Shown here piece by piece: positions 34,527-46,979 of a stretch of DNA of 64,000 bases. Both the position numbers and the translations under genes were made by a program. The stretch is taken from positions 806,001-870,000 of the forward strand of contig SEMN01000184.1 of assembly GCA_005408345.1 (NCBI GenBank), written 5' to 3'. The stretch comes from Macquaria australasica (taxonomy: Eukaryota; Chordata; Actinopteri; Centrarchiformes; Percichthyidae). The notes under the pieces were generated by a model that saw nothing but the letters and a program-made list of their open reading frames with translations, did no database searches and was not told where the DNA came from. Every line of letters begins with the position of its first letter. The first letter of the stretch is position 1.

Positions 34527-37500
34527 GCACCAGCACGATCTCATAACAGTGTATGTAGTGGCTGTATTGTTGGTCTGAACATGGCCTTATATTCTGTGAA
34601 TGGTCTTAATCCAAAAAGGTCATCTTATCACCACAAACCTTGTCTACGGAGTCTTGCTGTATTTTGCTACTTCATTTTTCTTTTTGATCAGTTAAGCTAT
34701 TTCCAAGGTCTAAAAGGTAAATGGACTGCATTCATGTTGTGCTTTTATCCAAAACGCGCTACAATTTTGTGCCTTATTCACTTGCACTGACGCACCGGAA
34801 GCAGCAAGCTAGCATGCAAAGCAATGGCTTAACAATCAGGAGCGATTGGGGTTCATTTTGTGTTTGACATGTAGACCAGAGGAGCTGGGGATCGGAACAG
34901 TCCTTTAATTAATGGATGACACGCTCTACTTGCTGAGCCCGCAAGCTGCCAGCTCAAGGTCTCTTGAGACTCAGTGGTTGGCTGCAATAAAGGCAGTAGC
35001 TAGCTGAACTTGCACTTGAACTTGAAGACACAGTATATATATGGTCTACTTTGTAACTTTTTCCTTTCACAAAAGGGGGTAAGAATACAATGTTCATTTA
35101 GATTAAAACCCTTCTGGCTCAAAGTTCTACTTTCATTTGCAGCTTGAGTGACAGTCCATGTCCACAAATCTCATAAGACGTCACACAAATAAACTGGGTC
35201 AGACACTTTAAACTCTCTGATAAACAACACTGATTTCACCTCTCGCTTTCATTTAACAGTAATTTAGACAGTTGTGGAGTCTGTGCTGCAAAGTTGTACA
35301 AATTAGCCATTGTGGATTCAGTCACCGATCTACGTTCATGTGCAACATGTACCTTTATTAACCTTCATTTATGCCCTGTCAGTGTGGCTGAGTATGTGCA
35401 GCTTCTTCAGTAACATCCTAGTCTGACATTTGCCACTGAGAGATGTCCAGAACAACCAGCCTCAAACTGCTGACCACTGTGTGACCACTAGTCATTTCCC
35501 TGCATGAGGTTTTGACAGTCCAAGTCCAGAGATGTGTGTTCGATGTGGCTGAAAACAAAGGAATGAGTAGTATAGTATATTTTAAAGGGCAATAAGTAAT
35601 ATGTATGACCCTTGTTAACACCTCTCTGATAAGTATGCGAGCTCCAACAGATCCAACAGTGAAGCATATATTATGATGACACCAATAGTTACTGTTAATA
35701 CTAGGTTGCAATATATCCTCTGAAGTTTATATAGTTTTCTATGTTTACTTGACTTTGACTTCAGAGTTTTTTAACCTTGTGAACATTTTAACTGACATGC
35801 TTTCTGTGGAACCTCGTAACATACATTTTCTCCCTTTTGTATCCCCACAAGTAGCTCTAAAAAAAATTTAATTAATCTTATTTCACACTGTCTGACAGTA
35901 TCACATATTCTGTATCAGTGTGTTCCAGCTCTTCATCGAGGCTCATTTAACTGAAATATTCAAAGCCATGTTTTTATGGCTGCACTATTCCGTCAAATAA
36001 AAATATTCATGAATATCATTTGATAGACATTTCCCCAAAAATCAGCCTCTACCAACATATTTGGTTGTTTTTTTAAACTTTGGGAAACTTTAAACTTTGG
36101 TGCACTGCATGAGTTTATGCTGACGCTACAGGAGTGCTGCTTGTTAAAGGGGTAATTAGTCTCTGTGCAGTTAAATATCATATTGATTAGAATCTACACT
36201 TGAGGCCAGTGGTGTCCACTTGTTTCTGCATGTTTTGATTCTTCTTAGCTTGGCAGGTTAATGTTGTGGTATTTATGATTCTCACAGCAGAAAAAGTCAA
36301 ACAGTTCCAGTCACAGCACTTTTTTACTTTAGTTTTACACTGCGTCACGTAGCTTTTATTCCAAAAGTGAGAGTTTGGGACAGAAAGTGAGCTTTGAAAA
36401 CTAGACACATTGGCACCCGGTGAAGTAATCACTGACTCAAAGGTACTTATCTACAATCACATAAACCTCCTGCAGGTATACCTTGGCCACTTCGAGTCCA
36501 TGCAACAAGCCTAATGGCTACGATATGGTTGCATTGATTAAAACAGCTTGAAGTAACCCTTGATCTCTTGCTCAAAGAAAACTTTCTCCAAGTTCTCTGC
36601 CCAAAAAAGTGTTAAAGTGTTTGTTTGCATGATTTTGACTGACTAACTTTCATCTTTTTACTTTCAACAAATACAATGCCAAACTGTATAATCACGGTAA
36701 ATGCTCTCTTGCGTGATATAACTGGATTGATTTATGGCAACCAGCAGAAACGTTGCAGTAAAGGATCAAAAGAGGTCTGGATCAAACTGGACTGAACTTT
36801 TTGCTGGTTAAAATGTTGGGCAGGATGAGTTCTGGAGCACATTAGCTGACTGATGAAGAAACAATCCAAGTCAAACAAACTAATTTAATTATATTTAATA
36901 CTGTTTGGTCCAAATTCTGAGAGGGTCAGGGGTCCCTCATTTAAACACAGATACTCTGTCTTTATTCTTCTAATCCAATCATGCCCAGTCTGGTGGTTTG
37001 GACCTCCACAAGGGGTCGCAAGATGAATTTGAGGGCTTGTGAGATGATTAACAGGAGAGTAAGGAAGCAGAAAAATAACACAAAACTTTGTATATTTTCC
37101 TTTTAATCTTTGTTTTTTCTTGTGAATTACTGGAAACATTAATTTCTTCAGGACTTTCATGTCAGTCTAACCATAGATTACAGTGGTATAAAATTGGTCT
37201 TCCCTTGGTGTATTGAATCACTGATCCAAATTGAGATTTAAGTCTGTTGAAGTTTGATTGTAGACATGCATTTAGACAAAAAAAAATACATGGAAGCAAT
37301 AATGCAAACCAAGGTATTTACCCAATACAAGCAAACTTAAGTTTGTCATCATTTTCTAAGCAGCAAGGTACAAGCCAATCATTCATACCATAGGTATATC
37401 TTTAAATAACATAAGTGAATACGTCTAAAGCTTCTGGTGCACAGACAGAAAAAGACACACATATGTTGTAACATCAAATCATGTACTCTCTCCATTCTGT

Positions 37501-37689
37501 ATTAAAGTGTAGAGAAAAAAGGGGTTTTTGTAGACCAACCATTCGCAGAAGATAGTGACTGTTATTCCTCATATATCTGTGCTTACTAGAACATGAAATG
37601 GACACAATGATCCAACAATTCAACTTGGATAAAAAGATGCTAAATTAAACCAGAATGCACTCAATACAGTGCTAGACCTTATAATCTCC
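34527..37689. other. no gene or repeat recognised
   Basis: Intergenic sequence with only short chance frames. Confidence 0.5.
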
Positions 37690-38150
37690 CCAGGTACTAT
37701 AGCTGATGCTTTCCCAGTCAACATTGTACTGGGGTGATGATAGAATAGTTACCTGATGTATAGACAACAGAATGGCACTAAGTTCAGAGTCATGGGGTTT
37801 ACAAATCAATAATTCTCTTCTCCTTGGGAGAATAAATGTGTGGGCTTGGAGATACACTCATTGGAAAAAGGAAAGGTTGGCTTAACACTGGGGCTAGAGG
37901 AAAAGTTAAGGGGTCTCCTAACTCAATACGTTTCTTCTGCTTTCTTCTTCTTTGGCATGTGAAGGTGCACGGACAATGTAATGCTTATCTGAGATATGGT
38001 AGTGAAAGAGGAAAGGTCGTAGGGTCAACAAATTAATAGCTTCTTCCTCTTGGGAGTGTGAATGCAGATACATTTTGATGCCAATCAATCAATCAATCAC
38101 TTTTCAAGATATGTTGGTCACAACAGAGGGGATTATACAGTATAACCTCT
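37690..38150. repeat. degenerate dispersed repeat with internal duplications
   Basis: Three related segments (CAATAATTCTCTTCTCCTTG, CAATACGTTTCTTCTGCTTT and TAATAGCTTCTTCCTCTTGG, each after a GGGGT/GGGTC phrase) recur about every 120 bp. The middle one follows GGGGCTAGAGGAAAAGTTAA, as in the AGAGTCTACAGCC family. An AATC microsatellite-like run ends it near 38,100. Confidence 0.45.
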
Positions 38151-38559
38151 CTAAAAGCGGAGTCCTGATAAAACAGAAGTGTGGTTGGATGTACAGGAAA
38201 ATAAAGTGCACTTATGCAGTCTGAGTTTATTCACCTCAAACAGCCGAAGCACTTACTGCAACAGACTGTAGCTGTAGCTACCCATTAGCTAGTAACATGC
38301 ACTGACTCTGTGTATGAAGCATTTGCCTGTGTTTTTTGTTTTATACTTTCAACACTTACCCAGAACTACGCTTCTTCCTGTTATTTCCACTAAATCCCTC
38401 TAGGTTTTCCTTGTCTCTCAGTTCTCACAAAGTGAAGTGAAGACGCGTCATCTCCTAGAACAAATCCACGTCTGTTTGCGTAAGACAATTTGTTTGTAAT
38501 CGTGCCACCTCTAAAAGTCACTTTATGATCAGTTTGATCACAGCTTTAGCCTGTAGGAA

Positions 38560-38870
38560 GCTCTACAGCTGTGTTTAGACCGGGGAAGTTTCTGCTCCTG
38601 TCCAAGAAACAGTCGAGCACATAACCCCATAACACCACGACGTGTCATTTTTACACTTGTTTTTGTACGTTTCAAACAAGTGAGAAATAACGTGTTAATT
38701 GGTGAGCTTTACAGGTGCTGGTAGGCAGAGTTAGTAATCTCCAGACAGAGCCAGGCCAGTTACTTCCCCCTGTTTCCAGTCTCTGTGCTAAGCTAAGCTA
38801 ACTGGGGCTCCAGATTCATTACATTTTCTCAGCAAGAAAGATGAGAAAATTTAAAACTGTTCTTTTAAAA
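38560..38870 (-). repeat. dispersed teleost repeat (TTAGCTTAGCTTAGC family), copy 2
   Basis: Reverse-complement relative of 16,030-16,345. It includes GTGAGCTTTACAGGTGCTGG, CAGAGCCAGGCCAGTTACTT and GTGCTAAGCTAAGCTAACTG. Confidence 0.75.
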
Positions 38871-38999
38871 CTTATATAGCTAAGTAGCAAATGGCAAAAA
38901 ATGAATTCTGGTTAAAATATGAAGAAAAGATAGAAATGGTAATAGGTTATTTCTGTCAGTTATTCGTCATAACTAACTAATATATATATCATTACTAAC

Positions 39000-39430
39000 T
39001 AATAGTTAGTTAAAACAAGTTACAAAGTGCTTTATAAAGACATATAATCAAGAAATACCAGATAAAGGTGGGAGGAAACAATTAAATAAGATTAAAAGTA
39101 CTACAGTAACAACTGAGATTAAAACATAATTGCACCTAAACAGAATAAAAGCATTAAAAAAACAGTTCAGGAGAATGCAATACTAAAATAATGTGTTTTT
39201 AAAAGAGCTATAAACGAAGAAACAGAGCTGGCCTGCCTGATCTCCTCCAGCAGGTCGTTCCAGAGTCGAGGGGCCCTGACTCCTCTTGTTTTTAGCCTTG
39301 ACCTAGGAACTATTAACAGACCCCTACTGGAGGATCTCAGGCTGCACTCAGGCTCTTATGGGATTAGCAGATACTCTTTACGCCAACTCTTCCTGCGGCA
39401 TTCTGGACCAGTTGAAGCTTGGACAGGAAT
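39000..39430 (-). mobile_element. degenerate retroposon fragment
   Basis: Phrases such as CAGCAGGTCGTTCCAGAGTC, GAGGGGCCCTGACTCCTCTT and GCATTCTGGACCAGTTGAAG are typical of the tail of a common fish retroposon. Class and exact boundaries are uncertain. Confidence 0.4.
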
Positions 39431-40189
39431 ATAAGGAATATAACGAGTTACAGTAATCTAACCGGAGAAGTAATAAAAGCATTGATAACAGCTGCACTTT
39501 TAATTTATAGGTGCTCTTACATTTCTAAAGAACTGATCAAACCTGAACATTTTTGCTTGCCTTTGGTTAAGTCACAAGACCCCTCCTGTGCTGTTATTAA
39601 GTTGTAGGTTTGTCGCATATTGTTGACTGTCAAAACAAGCAGATCAGACTTTTATTTATTCATCCTTTCTTTTTATTTAGCTTTAAGAAAGGTCCCGTTG
39701 AGATGCAATATCTCTTCTGCCAGGGAGTCCTGGCACTACTGTTTAAATGGCTCCAGGTTTGCTCGAATCTTCTCTCCTAGGTGTTCTTCTCTCACAGACA
39801 CAGGTATGTGTATTTGTTGCCTCTAGTATTATGGTCTTCTGTTTTTTCTCATGCAGAGGTGTGAGGTTGTAGGAGTGCTAATTAAGAACCGGACTGTATA
39901 TTTCAAAAGAGAAAAACAAGAACTCTGAGGGCCACTTTTTTTGGCAGGTTTTGCGTAGAGGACATGTTGCACAGGCATGTGTTGTTATGGCGACTATAGT
40001 ACCCATTAGCTTCCCACTCTCTATCTCTCACGCACACACAAACTGAAACACATTCATAAATACAGTTATACAATATGCAATCACGAAAATAAGATTTAAA
40101 TAAAACAGGTCGGGAAAGGAATGGAACATTGCAAGATTCAAGGAAATATATTCGTTAAAGAGTAAAATCACCACATGGCAGCAGTGGAG

Positions 40190-41176
40190 GTACTGATACC
40201 ACACTGTGAAAGTCCTGCATTCAAAACCTTACTTAAGTAAAAGTATGTAAGTATTACCAGCAAAATGTACTTAAAGTGTAAAGTAAAAGTAATCATAGTG
40301 CAGTAAAAGTGTTTTCCTATTATATCTAATGTTTCTGGATTAATATTACTGCTGCATTATGTTGCATTTTACTCCTGCAGATGTTTCAGGTTGAGCTCAT
40401 TTTAAATTCTTTATATACTGTTGGGTAGTTTAATCTACAGCAACACATTATATAGTTTAAACTTTTCAGGAGCTCAGAAAAACAGTCGTTTTCAGCTTTG
40501 TGACGATGCATTTTCCAGCTGATACAAGTTTTTTTTTTTAAATAGTTTATTTAGCTTAAGAAGGAGGAGGATTTTCTCAGCTCATAAAGGAATACTTCAT
40601 CAGAACAATTCAAAGTCAAAATCACCAAATTTGGAGATACATGGCTTTTACTCGAAAAGTAACTAAAGCTGTCAGACAAATGCAGTGGAGTAAAAAGTTT
40701 AATATTTGCCTCTGAGATGTAGTGGAGTAGAAGTATACATAAAATGGAAATTCTCAAGTAAAGTACAAGTACCTCAAATTTGTACTTAAGTACAGTTCAG
40801 TCAGACAACTCACGTTAGAAATGTTTATTATAGCAGCAGAACAAAGTTAGAGTTTGACGTCCAGGCTCCGACCTCGTCACTCCCCACAGATATGTTTACA
40901 TAGAGATATAGGGGAGTGATGAGCAAATATCTTAATTTTTCTAGCCGGAGACTGTAGGTGGATGCTGGGGTGGTGGTGGTGGGGCAGGCAGGCAGCAAGA
41001 CTGATGCAGGGCAGCAGTGGCATGGTAAGGCAGAGGGAGAGATGGGACACTTTTGCAGCTTAAATAGAGGGTGTGTTTGGTAGGTGGTTGTGGAGAGTGA
41101 GTTTACTGCCTGAACTAGCTTGCAGGCGTCGCTCCATTACTTGAGTAATTGTACTTAGTTACATTCCACCACTGGC
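40190..41176. mobile_element. MITE ending ATTCCACCACTGG (copy B), interrupted
   Basis: The left side has CTTACTTAAGTAAAAGTATG and TACTGTTGGGTAGTTTAATC. It then shares blocks with 19,936-20,282 up to about 40,797. The right end, TTACTTGAGTAATTGTACTT then ACATTCCACCACTGG, resumes near 41,137. About 340 bp between 40,798 and 41,136 are foreign to the element. Confidence 0.7.
40798..41136. other. unclassified insertion within MITE copy B
   Basis: Absent from copy A. Contains CTCCGACCTCGTCACTCCCC, GGTGGTGGTGGTGGGGCAGG and GTGTGTTTGGTAGGTGGTTG. The CTCGTCACTCCCC phrase resembles part of the inverted repeat at 53,545-53,627. Confidence 0.4.
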
Positions 41177-41399
41177 ACATGATAATGTTTTTTAACTACA
41201 CAGCAAGTTAATATAACTTCTGAGCTTTCTCCAGTCTTCAAGTGGCTCAGATTGAAAGTCTAATAATAATAACAGGAAATATTAATTCCACTAATCCTCC
41301 CTCATAGGATTAAGAATTAAGGGCAAGTAGCCAATTTTCTACTCTCATTTTTGTCAGAGAATTACTATTTTAGAGCTAGGGACACTACGCATGCATTTC

Positions 41400-41850
41400 T
41401 AACAATCCAGTTGAGTGTGTTAATTGAACTTAACAGAGAGGACCTGACTTGAAAGTCAATTCCAGCATTATTTGCTGTGGCTGGGGATGGCGAGAGCAGA
41501 GTCAACATGCCAATTTGATGCATGCAGCTCTGTGCACAAATTCCCAGGAGGCCAGCATGATAAGGACAGATAGAGCCAATGAGAGTCAGAGCTATAGCAG
41601 CGTTAAAAGGCCACATGCAAGGAGGGATTGTGGAAGCGCAGGAGAAAACCTTCTCCACTTGCAAATTAAGTGTAAAGAATGATTCTCTACTAAAACGAAT
41701 GATTGCATTGATCATTTCAGGGCGTATCTGCTGATTCATTGGCTGTGTGGAGCAATGAGTGTGTAGGTGATTCATGGGAGGCAGTCAGGCGAGGCTCTCC
41801 TGGAGTTGGTGATACTGCAGCTTCGCTAAAGCTCATTAGTCTCAAGGTGG
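41400..41850. other. repeat-free island, possible conserved non-coding element
   Basis: Complex sequence with AT-core motifs (CAAATTAAGTGTAAAGAATG, AATGATTGCATTGATCATTT) and an incidental 136-codon minus-strand frame with no recognisable protein. It lies about 3.3 kb 3' of mc4r. Conservation is unproven. Confidence 0.25.
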
Positions 41851-44800
41851 CTGAGTGAAAAAGGGAGGCAAGCACAGGTGCACCTCTGTTTTAAAGGGCA
41901 TACATGTGGCCACCTGACTGGGCAGTGAGTGCAAAGATCTGCCTCAGGGTGCCGAGGTGGAGCCTAGATGGGGTAAACCAATAGCAAAGCTGGTAAGAGG
42001 GCGAAGCACGTACCAAATAGAACTTATACTTGCAGCCATTTGTCATTCACATCATGTCATCTCAGTATGTAAGTGAATTCTTTGTGGCTTTGTCCGGCCA
42101 AAAAACCTGCACCAAACCACGGCAGCATGAAGCACACCCACTGTGCTGGTGACATTTTGTTCCATTGTGCTGAAGTCAAAACAAATTAGAAAAAAAATTG
42201 AAAAGGGACAGAAAGATTTGGTGGGGCCAAATTGAGGCTGTCAATCTGAGATGAATGGAAACAGTAGCCAATGCTGAGTCAATGCTTCTTTATGTTTGTA
42301 ATAGATTTTGATTCTGCGTAGGGCAACATTCCCCATCCACCTTTTACAAGCATATTGCTTACTGCCTGGATAAAATGAATGCCTTTGTCTGCTTGAATGC
42401 ATTTTTGTATTATTGCAGCATTTGCAATGATGTATAAGAAATATGGACAACATCTGAGCCTTGAAATGATTTCTTCAATTCATCAGCTACTCTTCATGTC
42501 CATCCCTTATTTTGTAACTTGTGTAGATTTAATGACAAAGGATGGTCCTTCATCAGAGAACAACAGAAAACATCCCTGATATATTGCAGATTCAGTGTTT
42601 AGTTTGATCTATGAATCCATTACAAGCTAAAAGTCCATTAAGATATAATTAAATTCAGAATGAATTAGTATCCATTTGTCACACTGATGCTCCTGAAGCA
42701 GTATTGAATGCAGATGAATTTATTTTCAAGGTTTTTGTTTACTTCAGTTTAAATTATTCACCATAATCGAAAAACCCTGTGGGCATTTTTCTAGCACACA
42801 AACTTCAGTTTCTCACCTAAACTGTGCTACATTTCCACTTATTATATAGGTCAAGTTTATGTGTGCATTACAGTTGTGCTTGTATGAATGCATTTTTCCT
42901 AGTGACATTAGAATGCATTCTTTACTTTTTATGTAAGTCCAGTTGTTTTTGTGTGTGAGGTTGTTTTTTTTTCTGTTAAAGTAAAAAGTCAACAACCTGG
43001 TCATTGAGTAAAGTTTAAAGTCTGCATTCCAGAGAAAAGCTAACAAACAGAGCTGTTGCTGAGGTGGCAGTATGGTTTTTATTGACGTTACTTTGCAGCA
43101 GTGATTCACAGAGGATGCAGTGGTCAAGCAAACACCTTCATATGGGCACACATGAATCAAATTCCAGGCGAAGCTTTTAACAGAAAACACCTGTTTACAT
43201 CAGTTTTCTTGAGTATTTTATGAGCTTAGAAATGCACTTCAAGTTTAAAAAGGCATAAATAAATAAGCATTTACTTACATATAAAGACTGATTACATCAG
43301 TTTCTGAAATACTGTCACAGAGGTTACGGTTGATCTTTACATCACAGTGCAACATATTTAAGGCAAGGATCGAAAGCAACAAGTTACACAACACAAGCAT
43401 AAAAATACATTCAGTAAAATCTGTCCTGTTACAGACGCATGATGAAAAATAGATCTCTATATGGTCACATGTACATGCCGAGAGTGAGAACAACCCACAT
43501 GTGCAAATTTACGCAAATATCTACACAAACCACAAATTCACAAGGGCGTTGAACAGATAGCACGAGTCAGAGTGGCTCGACAGTAGAGTCATCAGGTCGG
43601 TTTTAGCTATTTGCTCAGATAAAAATCATGATTTGGCTTTCTGTTCATCTCTGGGATAAAAATCTCTTTTCTGCTGCCCTGCTTCAAAGGGGTAATCAGA
43701 GGTGAGGGGCTACCAAAAACTGCATCCCTGATCAGGTGGGCTGTAAAATCACCACCATGGAGCCAAAAACTGGGAATACATGCTAGAAGAAAGGTTCTAG
43801 GCCACCCTGAATTGTTTTCCCACTTGTAGGTGCAAATAAATTAAAAATAAACACAATATAAACCAGAAATGCTTCAAGTGCCATCTTTTGTGCAATACAC
43901 TGACATTTTCCTGATTTCCCCATTTTAAAGTAAAGCTATATATATCTATATATATCTATATATATATCTATATATTCATTTAGTGCTTAAGCATAAGAAA
44001 ACGGCCTGTGGTCACTACGCTGAGTGGCGTCCATGGACTGAACGGTATTATGTTTTTCTTGTTTGTGCTCTTGTTTTGGGATTTCCATTAGAATCTAGTT
44101 TGATGTCAGTGCTCTTATCCTTTTAGGACATCTTTGAAAATCACACATAACACCAATTTTCTACAAAGTAGTCAGTTATAAATGAGCTATTTCCCCTGTG
44201 TTAGATTTCTTTGCTGAGACCTCTACCTTAGAAAAATGCCACCTTGGTACAAAGATAAAAGCATTCAGCAGGATGTTACCTGTCCAGTACCTTGAACTAA
44301 TCCTTCATGATTGGCACATAATACATGAGGGAAATCAGTGAGGTGTAATGTCAGTCACCTCATTATTTTATCTCATGAAAAGTAATTGTTACAGATATTT
44401 CTTTACATTCATTGTAATGCAAAACAATATATGCCAGAGATATACGTATCTTTGCTTGAAAAAATACAGTGGAAAATACCCTCTGTTATGAGGTGGATTA
44501 CACTCTTGAACATGGAGGTAGTCTGTCATATAGATATCCAGTATGTCATATAGAGTACATGCACTGTGGCATTTAGGTTCTATGTTGCAACAGCTGTGAC
44601 ATTTTTAAGTGCCATAATCCATGTAGATGCATAAAGAAAACCATGGTATTTTTGATTTTCTTTGAGAGTCAACAACAAGAAAGGTGTGGTAGGTAGATAT
44701 ACAAGATTTCAGAGTGAGACAGAGAAAGGATTTGTAAATGAACCACAGTTGAAGCATGTGTATTGGTTATATATATGCTGGTAACACTTACTTCACTTTT

Positions 44801-45030
44801 GAACGGCGTTTACTACAAAACAAAATAGCATTTGTCCACAGAGCGATACTCTATTTTTACATGGTGTTTGTAAACCTACCTCTTCAGCAACCTGACTCAC
44901 AAAACCAGAGGCGAGCGCACTAGTTATCAATCATTTACAGCCGACTGCGATAGCACAGGGCACAGCAGAGCCATATCAGTCCACAATGATTACATCTCAA
45001 AACCTCAAGTCCGTGTTGGACAAGTTTCAC
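41851..45030. other. 3' flank of mc4r, no gene recognised
   Basis: AT-rich sequence with an irregular (TATATC/TATA) tract at 43,937-43,975. No coding similarity was recognised. Confidence 0.5.
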
Positions 45031-45036
45031 TTTATT
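45031..45036 (-). terminator. mc4r: AATAAA poly(A) signal of mc4r
   Basis: TTTATT on the plus strand reads AATAAA on the minus strand, about 52 bp past the mc4r stop. It would give a short 3' untranslated region. Further signals downstream are possible. Confidence 0.5.
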
Positions 45037-45088
45037 TTTCAGATTGTGGCTGTCAGGGTCGCAGCTCTGCTGACACTTTACAGGCTGC

Positions 45089-46069
45089 TCACACACACAG
45101 GAGAGTGTGTGAGCAGCAGAAAATCTCTTTGAAGGTTTTTCTCATCTCTTGGCTGCGAAAGGCGTAGATGATGGGGTCAATGACGGAGTTGCACATGATG
45201 AGGATGAGGTACATGTTGAAGTGGGACATGAAGCAGGTGCAGTAGGGGTTCCTGGGGCAGGTGATCATGAGGATGAGGTGGAGGAAGAAGGGCGCCCAGC
45301 ACACCACGAACACCCCGAGGAGGATGGTGAGGGTGATGGCGCCCTTCATGTTGGCTCGCTGATGGATGGGCGCGTTGCCCGGCAGCGCTGCAATCCGCTT
45401 CATGTGCAAACGTGCCAGCAGGAACATGTGGACGTACAGCGACGCCATGAGCACCAGCATGGTGAAGAACATGGTGATGAGGCAGATGAGCACTGTGGTG
45501 CTCTCTGAGTAGATGATGAACAGGATGCCGGACATGATGCAGCACGTCCAGATGCTGCTGATGACCAACATCGCTCTTCGCAGGGTGACAATGTTGTGGT
45601 ATCGCAGCGCGTAGAAGATGGTGATGTAGCGATCAACGGCGATGGCCAGCAAGCTGCAGATAGATGCCAACAGAGAGCTACAGATCATAGAGTCAAACAC
45701 ATTGTCCATGTTTTTGATCAAGGTGACGGGGATGGTCAGGCTGCCCCCGTTGATGAGCGCTATCACAATAGTCTCAGAGGCGTTAGAGACACTAACAAGC
45801 ATGTCAGCAACAGCGAGGCTACAGATGAAAAAGTACATGGGTGAGTGAAGGTTCTTGTTTTTGACTATAGCAGCAACAACCATGATGTTTTCCAGCAGGC
45901 TGATGATGCCCAGAGTGAGGAAAACCTCTGTGGAAATCAGCAGCTGTTCGTAGCATCCTGCCGATGAGTCCTTGTCCTCAGCTGATAAGTCTTTGTTAAG
46001 CAAAATGCCTGAGGATTGGCTCGTGTTGTGGTAGCCTTGGATCAATCCATGTTGTTCTGTGGTGTTCAT
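45089..46069 (-). CDS. mc4r: melanocortin-4 receptor, complete single exon
   Basis: A class A G-protein-coupled receptor of the plasma membrane. It couples to Gs and raises cAMP, is activated by alpha-MSH and ACTH-type peptides and opposed by agouti-related proteins, and controls feeding and energy balance (in some fish also maturation). It has 326 residues against 332 in human, in one exon as usual for the family. Visible: N-glycosylation sites at Asn2 and Asn15; seven hydrophobic segments at about 43-69, 78-104, 122-145, 165-186, 191-215, 243-268 and 281-304; Glu99, Asp122 and Asp126 (the acidic ligand pocket); DRY at 146-148; DPIIY at 298-302; and Cys318-Cys319, probably palmitoylated. The second extracellular loop is very short, as in all melanocortin receptors. 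The N-terminus (MNTTEQHGLIQGYHN) and overall sequence point to MC4R rather than MC3R or MC5R. No break or missing key residue. Long frames on other strands are shadows. Confidence 0.97.
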   Translation of the reverse strand: MNTTEQHGLIQGYHNTSQSSGILLNKDLSAEDKDSSAGCYEQLLISTEVFLTLGIISLLENIMVVAAIVKNKNLHSPMYFFICSLAVADMLVSVSNASETIVIALINGGSLTIPVTLIKNMDNVFDSMICSSLLASICSLLAIAVDRYITIFYALRYHNIVTLRRAMLVISSIWTCCIMSGILFIIYSESTTVLICLITMFFTMLVLMASLYVHMFLLARLHMKRIAALPGNAPIHQRANMKGAITLTILLGVFVVCWAPFFLHLILMITCPRNPYCTCFMSHFNMYLILIMCNSVIDPIIYAFRSQEMRKTFKEIFCCSHTLLCV

Positions 46070-46588
46070 AATTTCTCCTTTTAAATTCCCTGTCTTCTTG
46101 GGTTAAGTCTTCCTTTTCCGTTGTTATTTGTCCACCTGGCTTGCCTGTGTTAAAATCTCAACGTGTGCGCTTCTCAGTCATCCTCATTATCTGGAGGACA
46201 ACCTCTGCACCCGTGAGGGGGAATGAAAAAAAACCTTTGCCGGTGTTCCTTCCTACCAAGAAAGGCAGTTTTCTTCAAACATCTGCTGCTGTTGTTACTC
46301 TCAGCCAAAAACAAGCCCACTGTTCTCCTCTCATCTATCCACTCTGGAGAAAATTAGAGTGCAGCAAGAAGTTAAAATAAATGTTGCCTGAAAAAAAGAT
46401 GTGGGAAAGATAAGTGGAGGGAGTGAAGCAGAAAGGTACGAGCAGGAAGGAGCATGTGTGAGACTGATTAACAGTGAGCAGGAACATGAGATGCCGAGAG
46501 ATCAGAGCGTACCAGCTCGCTGTGTGAGTGCAGGCAGATCATCTCACTTAGTAAGCTACTGTGGTCCCCCCCCTCTCTCTCTCCCTGC

Positions 46589-46595
46589 TATTATA
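46589..46595 (-). promoter_or_regulatory. mc4r: TATA-like element of mc4r
   Basis: Read on the minus strand, CGTATAATAGCAG lies about 520 bp upstream of the ATG. It is followed by a purine-rich stretch and then sequence without in-frame obstacles that would make an unspliced leader of roughly 490 bp. Mammalian MC4R also has an intronless leader. The start site is inferred, not seen. Confidence 0.35.
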
Positions 46596-46979
46596 CGACG
46601 CACCCACCCACACACACTCCCCTGAACACTCCTGGTAGTTTTCTGTCCTATCCGCTCACTGATAAGGTGGGAGGAGGAGCAAAGTTTGGCTTGACGCACG
46701 AATGAAAGAGCAAAATTTAAAAATGAATGGATGTAAGAAATTTGCTGCAACGAATCACATGGTTTTAACATGCTCTAACCGTTGAGCTGAAGTTAAAACA
46801 TGAAATGGATATATGAAAATAACATTAGATAGCTTAGGTTTCCACCCAACAATGAAAACATTAAACATATTGAATGATTTTTCAAATGGATGCATAGTAT
46901 TATTCCTATTATTAGTAATATATCTTTAATATTTTATACTGTATTTAAGTGTTAATTACAATGGAATATTTTAAATGAA

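Noticed and set aside
45149..45508. 119-codon plus-strand and 122-codon minus-strand frames within mc4r
   Set aside because: They are shadows of the GC-rich receptor gene, with repetitive His/Asp/Glu or His/Pro composition.
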